Positions 35,744 through 45,238 are shown, counted from the stretch's first letter. The stretch is 53,527 nucleotides of DNA from Gammaproteobacteria bacterium (GCA_016199745.1 JACQFZ010000069.1:1-53527); one strand, 5' to 3'. The notes: generated by a model not told the origin, from the letters alone. Translations and numbers: made by a program.

Positions 35744-36676
35744 TCATCCGCGAACGACGAAATAATCGCGCGCGCGCTCAATGTCATCCATGATCTGCGC
35801 GCGCATCTCCTCAACAGAATCGAAGCGGCGCTCGTCGCGCAGCTTATGCAGAAAATCGACGGCGATGTGGCGACCGTAAATCTCGCCATCGAAGTCGAAC
35901 AAGTGCACTTCGAGCAACGGCTTCACACCGCCCACCGTCGGCCGCGTGCCGATAGAGGCAACGCCGGCCAACGGCTTGGCCGACAATCCCGAGGTCTTAA
36001 CCGCAAAGATGCCTTGGATGGCGGCGTGCCGCCGATGCAAAGCGATGTTGGCGGTAGGCACGCCGATCTGGCGGCCGATTTTGTCACCATGCGCCACGCG
36101 GCCGCACATGCGGTACGGACGTCCGAGCAACTTCGCCGCCGTGGTCAAATCACCGGCGGCCAGCGCCGCACGAATGCGGGTACTGCTGACCCGCTCACCA
36201 TCGATGCGGAAGGTCGGCATCGCCGCGACGTCGAACCCGTGCTGCCGTCCGGCTCGAACCAGCATATCCAAATCGCCGCGGCGCTTGTGACCAAAACGGA
36301 AGTCATCGCCGACGACGACATAACGTGCATCGAGACCGCGGCGCAGTATCTGCTCGATAAACACCTCGGCGTCGAGCGCAGCGACACGATCGTCGAAGCG
36401 CACGCACAGCACCCGATCGATCGGCTGCTCGCGTAACGTCAGCAGCTTCTCCCGCAAGCGCATCAATCGCGCCGGCATCGCCTGCGGTCGAAAATACTCC
36501 GCTGGCTGCGGCTCGAAGAACATGATCAGCGACGGCACAGCCAGTGCCTGCGCGCGCTCGTGCAGCTGCGTGATCACGGCCTGATGGCCGAGATGAATAC
36601 CGTCGAAGTTACCGATAGTGACGACACAGCCGCGGTGGTCCGGTCGCAGATTGTGCAGCCCGCGAATAAGCTCCAT
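35744..36676 (-). CDS. ribF: Bifunctional riboflavin kinase / FAD synthetase
   Basis: 310 aa. The N-terminal FAD synthetase has TIGNFDGIHLGHQAVI (the nucleotidyltransferase GxFDGxHxGH motif) and VVGDDFRFGHKRRGD. The C-terminal riboflavin kinase has GDKIGRQIGVPTANIAL and LLEVHLFDFDGEIYG. It turns riboflavin into FMN and FAD. It lies upstream of ileS on the same strand, as in other gammaproteobacteria. Confidence 0.97.
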   Translation of the reverse strand: MELIRGLHNLRPDHRGCVVTIGNFDGIHLGHQAVITQLHERAQALAVPSLIMFFEPQPAEYFRPQAMPARLMRLREKLLTLREQPIDRVLCVRFDDRVAALDAEVFIEQILRRGLDARYVVVGDDFRFGHKRRGDLDMLVRAGRQHGFDVAAMPTFRIDGERVSSTRIRAALAAGDLTTAAKLLGRPYRMCGRVAHGDKIGRQIGVPTANIALHRRHAAIQGIFAVKTSGLSAKPLAGVASIGTRPTVGGVKPLLEVHLFDFDGEIYGRHIAVDFLHKLRDERRFDSVEEMRAQIMDDIERARDYFVVRG

Positions 36677-36721
36677 TGAATTGATTCTAAAAGCTAATAA
36701 GAGGAATGGCGAGCAGCGAAG

Positions 36722-37135
36722 CTATGCGTGCGCCCAATCGGGGTCGAGCTCTTCGACAACCTTCTGCAACGGCACGCGGCCGGAATAGCCTTCGTGGTAG
36801 CCGTGATAGTAGCCGATACGCAGCTCGGGAAACTTCCAACAGAGGTAACCATCGCCGGTATCGAAATCGACCAACCACAGCCCCTTCACCACCAACCCGA
36901 GGCGTTCCATTTTACCGACCCAGCGCTTGACGATCGCTTCGTACTGGCGCTCGATTTCCTTGATCGTGGGATTGGTCGGTACCATCGCTTCGAGCACGCG
37001 CCGTACCGGTTCGAGCTGGTGATACGTCCCCTGTGTGATCTTGCGTACCAACGGAAACAACCCCTCTGCCTCCGCCAGCGTGAATACACGCGGGTCGTCG
37101 CAGGTGGTGATTTGATGGATTTCGGCGTAGATCAT
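36722..37135 (-). CDS. DUF2203-family protein
   Basis: 137 aa of unknown function. RVFTLAEAEGLFPLVRKI near residue 16 and GYLCWKFPELRIGYYHGYHE near residue 95 match the DUF2203 family, a small helical protein ending in a conserved W/G/Y-rich segment. It starts 8 bp after murJ on the same strand, so the two are probably cotranscribed. No catalytic motif is visible. Confidence 0.75.
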   Translation of the reverse strand: MIYAEIHQITTCDDPRVFTLAEAEGLFPLVRKITQGTYHQLEPVRRVLEAMVPTNPTIKEIERQYEAIVKRWVGKMERLGLVVKGLWLVDFDTGDGYLCWKFPELRIGYYHGYHEGYSGRVPLQKVVEELDPDWAHA

Positions 37136-37143
37136 GTAACTAG

Positions 37144-38694
37144 CTAGGACGTCTTAAGTTTCAGATGAGCCGGGCGCATGCCACTTAATAAGAGTACTGC
37201 ACCATACACCACCGAGCCGACGAGAATCCAGAATGCCAGGCGAGCGGCGCGTTCCAGCGATGGTGCACTCAACCATGCTTCAAGCCCGCCTACTCCCCAA
37301 GTCAATGCCCCCGCCATCGCCACTGTCGCCACCCCTACCCGACCAAAGAAGCGCGACCAGCCGACCAGCGGGCGGTATACCCCCTGTTGCCGAAGAATCC
37401 GATAGAGCAAACCGGCGTTAACGACCGCGGCGATCGACGTTGCCAACGCTAAGCCGGTATGCGCCAGCGGATAAACAAACAGCAAGCTCAAAACAATATT
37501 AGTAATAAGAGAATAAACGCCAACCCGGGCCGGCGTGGCCGTATCGTGACGCGCATAGAAACCGGGGGCAAGAATTCGAATCAGAATGAACGGCACTAAT
37601 CCGACCAAAAAGGCGATCAATGCCTGCACACTCATCGTTACGTCGTTCGCGTCGAACTTCCCGTGATGAAACAGGGTAATGACGATGGGGCCGGCTAAGA
37701 CGATCAAAGCGGCGCATGCGGGGATACTTATTATGAATGCCAAGCGCAATCCCCAGTCGAGCAAGTGCGAAAAATCATCGACCGAGGCGCTGGCATGCTT
37801 TTGCGACAATTGCGGCAAGACCACGGTGCCAAGCGCGATACCGAAGACGCCGATCGGAAACTCCATGACGCGATCGGCGTAATAAAGCCATGACACGCTG
37901 CCGGTCACCAAAAATGAGGCGAGTACCGTGTTTACCAACAGATTAATCTGCGCGACCGACACGCCAAAGATGCCGGGTAACATGAGCTTCATGACTCGCG
38001 AGACACCATCATCGCGCCATCGAAACCGTGGCCGCGGTAACAAGCCGACTCTTCTCAAATAGGGAATCTGAAACAGTAGCTGCGCGACACCGGCAATGAA
38101 CACGCCCCAGGCTAAGCCCATCGCCGGTTGATCCAAATACGGCGCTAACCACAGTGCCGCACCGATGAGCGCCAAATTGAGCAGCACCGGCGTAAACGCG
38201 GCTACGCCGAATTTACCTAACGTATTGAGAATTCCACCCGCCAGCGCAACCAACGAGATAAAAAACAAATAAGGAAACATGACGCGCAACATCGCAACCG
38301 TGAGCTGGTACTTCTGCGGCTCTTGCACGGCAAAGCCCGGCGCTAAGACCCACACCAACAAGGGCGCGACCACCACCCCAATCAGCGTTACGGCGAACAG
38401 CGCCACGCTCAGGACACCGGTAACGTTATCGATTAGCCGCTGCGCTTCCTCCGGCGATTTACGGGCGCGATATTCGGCGAAGACCGGCACGAATGCCTGC
38501 GACAGGGCACCCTCGCCGAAGATGCGGCGCAAGAAATTCGGAATGCGAAAAGCGACATAAAAGGCGTCGGCCGCCACCGACGCACCGGCGCCCATGAGGC
38601 TCGCCATGGCCATATCGCGAATTAAGCCGGTTATGCGGGAAACAAGGGTCATGGCGCCGGTTAGCGCCGTCGATTGCAGCAATTTGCGCGTCAA
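37144..38694 (-). CDS. murJ: Lipid II flippase MurJ
   Basis: 516 aa when started at the TTG at 38694, preceded by AGGG 8 bp upstream and giving (M)TRKLLQSTALTGAMTLVSRI, the usual start. An ATG at 38757 would add 21 residues unlike the family and lie in the rpsT promoter region. Fourteen membrane segments and the DAFYVAFRIPNFLRRIFGEG stretch (residues ~45-65) identify MurJ, which flips lipid II for peptidoglycan synthesis. It is divergent from rpsT, as in other gammaproteobacteria. Confidence 0.94.
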   Translation of the reverse strand: MTRKLLQSTALTGAMTLVSRITGLIRDMAMASLMGAGASVAADAFYVAFRIPNFLRRIFGEGALSQAFVPVFAEYRARKSPEEAQRLIDNVTGVLSVALFAVTLIGVVVAPLLVWVLAPGFAVQEPQKYQLTVAMLRVMFPYLFFISLVALAGGILNTLGKFGVAAFTPVLLNLALIGAALWLAPYLDQPAMGLAWGVFIAGVAQLLFQIPYLRRVGLLPRPRFRWRDDGVSRVMKLMLPGIFGVSVAQINLLVNTVLASFLVTGSVSWLYYADRVMEFPIGVFGIALGTVVLPQLSQKHASASVDDFSHLLDWGLRLAFIISIPACAALIVLAGPIVITLFHHGKFDANDVTMSVQALIAFLVGLVPFILIRILAPGFYARHDTATPARVGVYSLITNIVLSLLFVYPLAHTGLALATSIAAVVNAGLLYRILRQQGVYRPLVGWSRFFGRVGVATVAMAGALTWGVGGLEAWLSAPSLERAARLAFWILVGSVVYGAVLLLSGMRPAHLKLKTS

Positions 38695-38763
38695 AACGGG
38701 GTCCCTGGGGGTATCAGAAGCGGGGGCGATGATACGTGATAGCGCCGGCAGTCGCACAGCGGG

Positions 38764-38792
38764 TTGACAAAAACCGGCGAAATCCGCATATT
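38764..38792 (+). promoter_or_regulatory. Promoter of rpsT
   Basis: A consensus -35 TTGACA (38764-38769) and a -10 CATATT (38787-38792) are 17 bp apart. A GC-rich stretch (GCGCGCC) follows the -10, as in promoters under stringent control. The rpsT UUG start is 34 bp downstream. Confidence 0.7.
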
Positions 38793-38825
38793 GCGCGCCT
38801 TCCTAAAGGTACCTGGAACTTCACC

Positions 38826-39092
38826 TTGGCTAACACCGTACAAGCAAAGAAACGCGCCCGTCAGGCCGAAAAAAATCGTGAGCACAACGCCGCTCGCCGT
38901 TCGCTGATGCGCACTCAAATTAAGAAAGTCCTGAAGGCTGTCGAAGCCAAGGACAAGACCGTGGCACAAGCCGCCTACCGCGATGCGAGCTCGATTATCG
39001 ACCGTCTCGCCGGCAAGGGCGTTCTGCACCGCAACACCGCCAGCCGCTACAAGAGCCGCCTCAACGATCGCGTCCGCGCCATCGCCGGTTAA
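38826..39092 (+). CDS. rpsT: 30S ribosomal protein S20
   Basis: 88 aa from a TTG start at 38826: (M)ANTVQAKKRARQAEKNREHN is the standard S20 N-terminus. A UUG start is also used by E. coli rpsT, where S20 represses its own translation, and a weak GGA ribosome site is seen 8 bp upstream here too. The upstream in-frame ATG at 38736 lies before the promoter and cannot be the start. It binds 16S rRNA early in 30S assembly. Confidence 0.96.
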   Translation: MANTVQAKKRARQAEKNREHNAARRSLMRTQIKKVLKAVEAKDKTVAQAAYRDASSIIDRLAGKGVLHRNTASRYKSRLNDRVRAIAG

Positions 39093-39104
39093 TCCGACGA
39101 TTTG

Positions 39105-39136
39105 CAGTTAGCGGCGCCATTACGCGCCGCTAACTG
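39105..39136. terminator. 13-bp hairpin between convergent rpsT and proB
   Basis: CAGTTAGCGGCGC and GCGCCGCTAACTG pair perfectly around the loop CATTAC. It starts 12 bp after the rpsT stop and includes the proB stop codon (TAG, 39132-39130). There is no T tract, but the GC-rich stem lies at the end of both genes and may block transcription from either side. Confidence 0.6.
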
Positions 39137-40266
39137 AGTACTAAGTTATCCCTACCGATTAGTTCAGGCTCGTCGATGTAGCCGAGGATCGGCTCGATGC
39201 GGTCGCTCGGCTGGCCCATGATGCGCCGCGCCTCTTCAGCACTGTAATTCACCAAGCCACGCGCGATCTCGCGTCCGTCGGCATCAATACAGGCAACGAT
39301 TTCGCCTCTGCCGAAACTACCTTCGACTTTAATAATACCAACCGGTAGCAAGCTTTTACTGGCCGCACGGATAGCGGTGACAGCACCCGCATCGAGCATC
39401 AGTCGACCACGCACCTGTAGTGGGCCCGCCAACCACTGCTTACGCGCCGCCAACCTACCCTGCGGCGGCAACAATAACGTCCCGATTGTCTCGCCCTTCA
39501 GTAAGCGCTGCAAAATCTCCGGTTCACGTCCGGCGGCGATTACGGTAGCCGCGCCCGAGCGCGCGGCCTTCTCCGCCGCGAGTAATTTGGTACGCATGCC
39601 GCCGCGGCCAAATGTGCCGGAACCACCGGCCATTTCGAGCAGTCGCGGATCACCGGCGGCGCCTTCTGCGACCAATGGCGCACCGGTATGCACCCGTGGG
39701 TCACGTTCGTACAGCCCAGATTGATCCGTGAGAATCAGCAGCAGGTCGGCTTCCACCAAATTGGTCACCAACGCCGCCAACGTATCGTTGTCGCTGAAAC
39801 GAATCTCTTCGGTCGCGACGGTGTCGTTCTCGTTGATTACCGGAATCACCGAATGATCGAGCAAGGTCCGCAGCGTGCTGCGCGCGTTGAGATAGCGCTG
39901 GCGATCGGCGAGGTCGTTGTGCGTCAGCAGCACTTGCGCGGTATGGATACCGAAACGCTGGAATGCCGACTCGTATACCTGCACCAACCCCATCTGGCCG
40001 ACGGCGGCCATCGCCTGCAATTCGTGCAATGCGTTCGGCCGCTGCGTACGCCCTAGGCGTTGCATGCCGGCGGCAACCGCGCCGGAAGTGACGACGACAC
40101 ACTCGATCGATTGCGCGCGCAGCTGCGCGATCTGCGCCGCCCAACCGGCGATCGCTTCGCCATCGAGTCCCTGCCCGGCGTTGGTAACGAGCGCGCTGCC
40201 GATTTTGATGACGCAGCGGCGAGCCCGCGTTAGGAGGTCTCGGCTGGAGGAGTTTCGTTGTGACAT
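39130..40266 (-). CDS. proB: Glutamate 5-kinase
   Basis: 378 aa from the ATG at 40266 (GGGAAC upstream), giving [29 protein letters not shown], here shown only for the site; E. coli ProB is 367 aa. The kinase fold has [25 protein letters not shown] and [12 protein letters not shown] (GGxxTK). The C-terminal PUA domain has [12 protein letters not shown] and [11 protein letters not shown]. It catalyses the first step of proline synthesis. Its start lies 37 bp inside the end of obgE. Confidence 0.94.
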   Translation of the reverse strand: MSQRNSSSRDLLTRARRCVIKIGSALVTNAGQGLDGEAIAGWAAQIAQLRAQSIECVVVTSGAVAAGMQRLGRTQRPNALHELQAMAAVGQMGLVQVYESAFQRFGIHTAQVLLTHNDLADRQRYLNARSTLRTLLDHSVIPVINENDTVATEEIRFSDNDTLAALVTNLVEADLLLILTDQSGLYERDPRVHTGAPLVAEGAAGDPRLLEMAGGSGTFGRGGMRTKLLAAEKAARSGAATVIAAGREPEILQRLLKGETIGTLLLPPQGRLAARKQWLAGPLQVRGRLMLDAGAVTAIRAASKSLLPVGIIKVEGSFGRGEIVACIDADGREIARGLVNYSAEEARRIMGQPSDRIEPILGYIDEPELIGRDNLVLS

Positions 40267-41291
40267 TCGCTTTGTTCCCGTCTGAGCTCTTCGAGTCGGC
40301 GCATCAAACCTTCCATCAACTCGCGGCAGCCTTCGCCGGTTACTGCCGAGATGCCGTAAATATTGCCTTGCCAACCGAGTTCGGCGCGTAACGCATCGAT
40401 GCGTGCCGTACGCTCGGCGGGATCTATTAAATCGATTTTATTAAACACCAACCAACGTTCGCGTTCGGCCAGTGCCGGGCTAAATTTGCGCAACTCGCCG
40501 ACGATGTTTTCGACGCGTCGCGCAATCTCCGCCTCGCCCTCCGGCGGAAGTAGATCCACCAAATGCAACAGAATGTGGGTGCGCGACAGGTGCTTCAAAA
40601 ATTGAATGCCAAGACCGATGCCTTCAGCCGCGCCTTCGATCAAACCGGGAATATCGGCAATGACGAAGCTACGATCGGGGCCAAGGCGAACGACACCCAG
40701 ATTAGGATGCAGCGTCGTGAACGGATAGTCGGCGACCTTCGGCCGCGCCTGCGTCACCTGCCGCAACAAGGTCGACTTACCGGCATTCGGCAAACCGAGT
40801 AAACCGATGTCGGCTAATACCTGCAGCTCGAGTTTCAGCTCGCGCTGATCACCGGGTATGCCCTGGGTCGTTTTGCGCGGCGCGCGGTTGGTACTGGATT
40901 TGAAGCAGGCGTTCCCGAGGCCACCCTTGCCGCCGTGGGCGACGAGTAGCTGCTGGCCATTGCGCGTGATCTCGCCGATGAGCTCAGCGGTGGCAGCGTC
41001 TTCAATCTTGGTCCCTAGCGGAACCGCGATCAGTCGATCGACACCGGACCGTCCGGTGCAATCTTGGCTACCGCCCTTCTCCCCATGCGGCGCGCGGAAC
41101 ATGCGCGTATGCCGGAAATCGGCGAGGGTGTTGAGGCCCTCCTGGCCGACCAAGTAGACATTACCGCCGGCACCACCGTTGCCACCGTTTGGGCCACCGC
41201 GCGGAATAAATTTCTCGCGTCGAAAGCTCATACAACCGTCGCCGCCGTTGCCGGCTTCGACCCGAATGGTGGCTTCATCGACGAATTTCAT
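40230..41291 (-). CDS. obgE: GTPase ObgE/CgtA
   Basis: 353 aa. The Gly-rich Obg fold covers residues 1-158 ([20 protein letters not shown] and [11 protein letters not shown]). The G domain has [11 protein letters not shown] (G1), ADIPGL (G3), NKID (G4) and SAVTGEG (G5). It acts in 50S assembly and the stringent response. It is downstream of rplU-rpmA as in most bacteria, here after an intrinsic terminator and a REP-like repeat, and its 3' end overlaps proB by 37 nt. Confidence 0.97.
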   Translation of the reverse strand: MKFVDEATIRVEAGNGGDGCMSFRREKFIPRGGPNGGNGGAGGNVYLVGQEGLNTLADFRHTRMFRAPHGEKGGSQDCTGRSGVDRLIAVPLGTKIEDAATAELIGEITRNGQQLLVAHGGKGGLGNACFKSSTNRAPRKTTQGIPGDQRELKLELQVLADIGLLGLPNAGKSTLLRQVTQARPKVADYPFTTLHPNLGVVRLGPDRSFVIADIPGLIEGAAEGIGLGIQFLKHLSRTHILLHLVDLLPPEGEAEIARRVENIVGELRKFSPALAERERWLVFNKIDLIDPAERTARIDALRAELGWQGNIYGISAVTGEGCRELMEGLMRRLEELRREQSECHNETPPAETS

Positions 41292-41310
41292 AGCGGACGT
41301 ATCAGCGACT

Positions 41311-41353
41311 CAAAACCCACCCCCACCCTTTACTCTCCCCCCGAGGGGGAGGG
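41311..41353. repeat. REP-like C-rich hairpin repeat, copy 2
   Basis: This near copy of the element at 1-45 has the same CCCACCCCCACCC lead, then CTCCCCCCGAGGGGGAG, able to form a hairpin. It lies between obgE and the rpmA terminator. Confidence 0.6.
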
Positions 41354-41382
41354 TAAGTCGGTGAGAATCTCTTTAAAATAAA

Positions 41383-41412
41383 AAACCCCGCGCTGTCGCC
41401 AGGGCGGGGTTT
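41383..41412 (-). terminator. Terminator of rplU-rpmA
   Basis: On the minus strand AAACCCCGC and GCGGGGTTT form a 9-bp stem with a 12-nt loop, followed by TTTATTTTAAAG. It would end or attenuate transcription between rpmA and obgE. Confidence 0.85.
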
Positions 41413-41430
41413 CTCTATGAACAGCTACAA

Positions 41431-41688
41431 CTAAACCGACCGGACGCTGACCGTTCTACGGTTACGCGGGCCTTTGATCTCGAAGTACACATGGCCATCG
41501 GCGGTAGCGAACAGCGTATCGTCCTTACCGATACCGACGTTGGTACCCGGATAAAAACACGTGCCGCGCTGACGGACCAAGATGTTACCGGCAAGAACCT
41601 GTTCGCCGCCATAACGTTTTACACCTAACCGCTGAGCGTGTGAGTCGCGACCGTTGCGCGAACTACCGCCCGCCTTTTTATGTGCCAT
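41431..41688 (-). CDS. rpmA: 50S ribosomal protein L27
   Basis: 85 aa, as in E. coli. The N-terminus [20 protein letters not shown] is diagnostic and has no cleavable extension. L27 reaches into the peptidyl-transferase centre. It lies 21 bp after rplU on the minus strand. GGAGAT is just before the ATG. Confidence 0.98.
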   Translation of the reverse strand: MAHKKAGGSSRNGRDSHAQRLGVKRYGGEQVLAGNILVRQRGTCFYPGTNVGIGKDDTLFATADGHVYFEIKGPRNRRTVSVRSV

Positions 41689-41709
41689 TGCAGTATCTCC
41701 TGTATGCCG

Positions 41710-42048
41710 TTAGGCGGCTGGCGCCGCGGCTACTGCCGCAACACCGGCAACCTTGGTAATTTCGAGCTCGGTGTACGACTGGCGATGACCGGCGCTACGA
41801 CGGTAGTTCTTGCGGCGACGCATCTTGAAGATGCGAACTTTTTCACCGCGACCATGGGCACGCACTGTCGCCGTCACCGTGAGACCCGCAAGCTCGCCGC
41901 CTAAACGCGCGCCCTGCTCGTCAGCGACCAACAAGATCCGGTCCAAATCAATGGAATCGCCGGCGGCCACCTCAAGCTTCTCCACGCGAATGACATCGCC
42001 CGGAGCTACCCGGTACTGTTTGCCGCCAGTTTCAATCACCGCGTACAT
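41710..42048 (-). CDS. rplU: 50S ribosomal protein L21
   Basis: 112 aa. The N-terminal [18 protein letters not shown] and [20 protein letters not shown] are standard for L21. An Ala-rich tail (AAVAAAPAA) adds about 10 residues to the E. coli protein. It is first in the rplU-rpmA operon and has a near-consensus promoter at 42108-42136. Confidence 0.98.
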   Translation of the reverse strand: MYAVIETGGKQYRVAPGDVIRVEKLEVAAGDSIDLDRILLVADEQGARLGGELAGLTVTATVRAHGRGEKVRIFKMRRRKNYRRSAGHRQSYTELEITKVAGVAAVAAAPAA

Positions 42049-42107
42049 AATATTCGTCTCCGAAAAAGTTGCGTCTTAAGCCAGACGCCGGGCTGAAAAG
42101 GCCCGCA

Positions 42108-42136
42108 ATTCTAACGGCCGGCCCCTATAAGGTCAA
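42108..42136 (-). promoter_or_regulatory. Promoter of rplU-rpmA
   Basis: On the minus strand TTGACC (42136-42131) and TAGAAT (42113-42108) are 17 bp apart. A hairpin CGGGC/GCCCG follows in the leader (about 42088-42104). It is divergent from the ispB promoter 17 bp away. Confidence 0.8.
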
Positions 42137-42153
42137 ACGATACGTGCCTTTGC

Positions 42154-42182
42154 TTGACAGCTTAGTACCCCATCCCTACGAT
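42154..42182 (+). promoter_or_regulatory. Promoter of ispB
   Basis: A perfect -35 TTGACA (42154-42159) and a -10 TACGAT (42177-42182) lie 17 bp apart. The -10 overlaps the in-frame ATG at 42181, which therefore cannot be the start of ispB. Confidence 0.75.
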
Positions 42183-42219
42183 GCCCGACCTTGCCAACCC
42201 CCTAATAATGAACGGCCGC

Positions 42220-43188
42220 ATGGACTTCGAAGCCATCAAAGCGCTGGTGCACGAAGACCTTCAGGCGGTAAACCGCGAGATTAGCACGCGCCTGCAGTCG
42301 GATGTGGTGCTGATCAATCAGCTGGCCAATTACATCATCGGCAGCGGCGGAAAGCGGCTCCGACCGCTCATCGTCCTGCTCGGCGCCCGTGCCGTCGGCT
42401 ATCAGGGCCAGGCGCATATTCAGCTGGCGACCATCGTCGAGTTTATCCATACCGCCACCCTGTTGCACGACGACGTCGTCGACGCCTCGGAAATGCGCCG
42501 CGGCCAGTCGACCGCCAATACGATTTGGGGCAACGAGGCCAGTGTCTTGGTCGGCGATTTTCTGTACTCGCGAGCGTTTGAAATGATGGTGGAAGTCAAC
42601 GAAATGCGCGTCATGGAAATCTTAGCGCAGACCACCAATACCATTGCCCGCGGCGAAGTGCTGCAACTGCTCAATTGTCACGATCCGGAAACCACCGAAG
42701 AACGCTATTTCGACGTCATCTCCAGCAAAACCGCCAAGTTATTCGAGGCTGCCGCCCGCCTGGGAGCCGTCATTAACAAACAACGCGGGGCGATCGAAGA
42801 ACAAATGGCGCGGTATGGGCTGCATCTGGGAACGGCATTTCAATTAGTCGACGATACGCTAGACTATGGCCGCAACAACCCGGCCCTGGGCAAAAATGTC
42901 GGCGATGATTTGGCCGAGGGCAAGCCGACCTTGCCGCTGATCCATGCCATGCGTCATGGCAGTACTGAACATCGCGATTTGATCCGCGGCGCCATCGAGC
43001 GCGGCGATCAAACGCAGATCGATGCCGTTATTAATGCAATTGAATCGAGCGGTTCCATCGCTTACACTGCCGCCCGTGCCGAAGTCGAGGCGGCGCTAGC
43101 TAAAGACGCCCTGGCTTCGCTTCCCGATTCGCCTTACAAGCACGCACTTGTGGACCTGGCGGCCTTTTCCGTCCACCGCAATCATTGA
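42220..43188 (+). CDS. ispB: Octaprenyl diphosphate synthase
   Basis: 322 aa from the ATG at 42220, matching the 323 aa of E. coli IspB; ATGs at 42208 and 42181 exist, but the last falls in the promoter. The first Asp-rich motif is LLHDDVVDASEMRRG near residue 85 and the second is LVDDTLDYG near 210. It makes the C40 side chain of ubiquinone. The isoprenoid length is set by residues before the first motif and cannot be stated with certainty. It is followed by tRNA-Pro 7 bp after the stop. Confidence 0.92.
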   Translation: MDFEAIKALVHEDLQAVNREISTRLQSDVVLINQLANYIIGSGGKRLRPLIVLLGARAVGYQGQAHIQLATIVEFIHTATLLHDDVVDASEMRRGQSTANTIWGNEASVLVGDFLYSRAFEMMVEVNEMRVMEILAQTTNTIARGEVLQLLNCHDPETTEERYFDVISSKTAKLFEAAARLGAVINKQRGAIEEQMARYGLHLGTAFQLVDDTLDYGRNNPALGKNVGDDLAEGKPTLPLIHAMRHGSTEHRDLIRGAIERGDQTQIDAVINAIESSGSIAYTAARAEVEAALAKDALASLPDSPYKHALVDLAAFSVHRNH

Positions 43189-43195
43189 TCCAGTT

Positions 43196-43272
43196 CGGGG
43201 TATAGCTCAGCCTGGTAGAGCACTTGCTTCGGGAGCAAGGGGCCGGAGGTTCAAATCCTCTTACCCCGACCA
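43196..43272 (+). tRNA. tRNA-Pro (CGG)
   Basis: 77-nt cloverleaf with CGGGGTA/TACCCCG acceptor stem and encoded CCA. The anticodon stem CTTGC/GCAAG holds TTCGGGA, giving anticodon CGG. Confidence 0.97.
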
Positions 43273-43277
43273 ACATT

Positions 43278-43517
43278 ATGGGTCAGTTCTTTCGTCTACT
43301 TATTATCCTGTTCGCCTGCTGGCTAGTCGCTCAATTTATTAAGCAGCTGCTACCCGGTCGTCCAGCGCCTAAACAACGTACTCGTACTACGCCTAGCATG
43401 CCGGCACGCATGGTGCCGTGCGCACATTGCGGCGTGCATATTCCCGAGAAAGATGCACTGGTTCATATCGGCCACGCTTACTGTTCGCAAGAACATCGGA
43501 ACGCCGGTCCGTCCTGA
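43278..43517 (+). CDS. PP0621-family small membrane/zinc protein
   Basis: 79 aa from the ATG at 43278, only 5 bp after the tRNA. An N-terminal membrane segment (FFRLLIILFACWLVAQFI) is followed by a short linker and a C-terminal Cys/His cluster: CAHCGVHIPEKDALVH and YCSQEHR, probably one zinc site. Proteins of this layout (PP0621 family) are found just upstream of pilS in many gammaproteobacteria, as here. The function is unknown. Confidence 0.8.
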   Translation: MGQFFRLLIILFACWLVAQFIKQLLPGRPAPKQRTRTTPSMPARMVPCAHCGVHIPEKDALVHIGHAYCSQEHRNAGPS

Positions 43518-43570
43518 TCGTTGAGCGGCAGCGCTTTGCCTACCTTTGGAAACTGTGCTAATCCAATAAG

Positions 43571-45238
43571 ATGTCAGCGCAGCCAAGGACGCTTCCTCTC
43601 AATTTGACCCCGTTACAAGGAACGGTCGCCGCCAGTCACAATTGGCGGCTGCTGGGCCTGTTTAATATTTATCGGGTCTGCATCGCTGTAACAACCCTAG
43701 CTATCAGCCTGACCCTCGGGCAGCTACCGCCTTTTGGTGCCGATAATCCCGCGCTTTTTAGAATTGCCGGCATTGTTTATTTTGTTATATCAATTACCGC
43801 CGTCGAAGCCGCCCGCTGGCGTAAGCCGGATTTTGATACGCAGATCAGCGTTTGGACCTTTGCCGATATCACATTACTCGCACTGCTAATGCATTCGAGC
43901 GGCGGCATCTCCAGCGGTCTGGGTTTGCTGCTTATCGTTGCCTCCGCGGGTAGCAGTCTCATGCTCGGTCGCCGCGTGAGCATTTTTTATGCATCGCTCG
44001 CTACCGTTGCCGCCATGCTGGAGCATTCTTGGGATTTACTGATCGGCGGCACGGTGACGGAAAACTTAGTGGGCGGTTATCCGCAGGTCGGCCTACTCGG
44101 CATCGGCTTATTCACCACCACTTTTCTGAGCTACACCCTAGGCTCGCGCCTACGCGCCACGGAAGTTATCGCGGCGCGGCGCGGTGTCGATATTGCCAAC
44201 CTCACTCATATCAATGAGCTGATTATCCAGCGCATGCAGTCCGGTGTATTAGCGTGCAATCACACCGGCAGCATTATGTTTATGAATCAAACGGCGCAGC
44301 GATTTCTCGGGTTGAGAGAACCGCCACTCGACAAGAAAATGTCGCTGAACGAAATCTCCTCGGATTTAGCCATTCAGCTGTTTCAATGGCTCGGCGATAC
44401 CCCCGGGCAACGTACTCGCCGTGCCTTTACTACCCGGGCGAATTACACCCTGCTGCCACGCTTCGTGCCGCTCGGAGCCGCCAAAGAAAGCGGCACGCTG
44501 GTCTTTCTTGAGGACATGGCAGCGCTAAAACAGCAAGCGCAACAACTCAAAATGGCAGCGCTCGCTCGGCTGACGGCCAGTATCGCCCACGAGATTCGCA
44601 ATCCGCTGAGCGCCATCTCCAATGCCGCCCAACTACTCGGTGAATCCGTCGGCGAAGACAGCGAACCCAAACGACTGACGACGATCATCGAAGAACAAGG
44701 TCGGCGTATGAACGTCATCATCCAGAACGTCACCCAGCTAAGCCGGCGCGACCGTGTCAATCAGGCACGGCTGGCACTGCAAACGTGGCTGGCGGACTTC
44801 CTAACGCAATACGTCGACGCGGTTCGAATTCCATTGCCGGCATTCACCCGCCTAGGCGATGACGTCGAAGCACTGTTCGACCCGGATCAGCTCAATCAGG
44901 TCATCACCAATCTCTGTCAAAACGCCCTACGCCACAGCCCGCCATTCTCTGGAACGGCCTTAATTAAACTGGCTACCGGCAACGACGGTGATGGGCGCCC
45001 CTATTTCGACGTGATCGACTGGGGCAGCGGCGTACCCGCCAATATCGCCGACAACATTTTTGATCCGTTCTTTACGACCACTCCGAAAGGCACCGGGCTT
45101 GGTCTATATATTGCTAAAGAGTTGTGCGAAGGCAACGGCGCGTTACTGGACTACCACCCCGGCGAAGGCGGGGTCGGCAGCCGTTTTCGCGTCACCCTAG
45201 CCCGCGCGGAAGAAAATAATGAACTCGGAGCAGTATGA
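43571..45238 (+). CDS. pilS: Sensor kinase PilS of type IV pilus expression
   Basis: 555 aa. About six membrane segments lie in residues ~25-200, then a PAS-like domain (INELIIQRMQSGVLACNHTG, GSIMFMNQTAQRFLGL). HisKA reads RLTASIAHEIRNPLSAISNA (phospho-His) and the ATPase has NLCQNALRHSP and GTGLGLYIAKELC. PilS controls PilR and, through it, pilA; in Pseudomonas it senses PilA in the membrane. The ATGA at its end overlaps pilR by 4 nt. Confidence 0.95.
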   Translation: MSAQPRTLPLNLTPLQGTVAASHNWRLLGLFNIYRVCIAVTTLAISLTLGQLPPFGADNPALFRIAGIVYFVISITAVEAARWRKPDFDTQISVWTFADITLLALLMHSSGGISSGLGLLLIVASAGSSLMLGRRVSIFYASLATVAAMLEHSWDLLIGGTVTENLVGGYPQVGLLGIGLFTTTFLSYTLGSRLRATEVIAARRGVDIANLTHINELIIQRMQSGVLACNHTGSIMFMNQTAQRFLGLREPPLDKKMSLNEISSDLAIQLFQWLGDTPGQRTRRAFTTRANYTLLPRFVPLGAAKESGTLVFLEDMAALKQQAQQLKMAALARLTASIAHEIRNPLSAISNAAQLLGESVGEDSEPKRLTTIIEEQGRRMNVIIQNVTQLSRRDRVNQARLALQTWLADFLTQYVDAVRIPLPAFTRLGDDVEALFDPDQLNQVITNLCQNALRHSPPFSGTALIKLATGNDGDGRPYFDVIDWGSGVPANIADNIFDPFFTTTPKGTGLGLYIAKELCEGNGALLDYHPGEGGVGSRFRVTLARAEENNELGAV

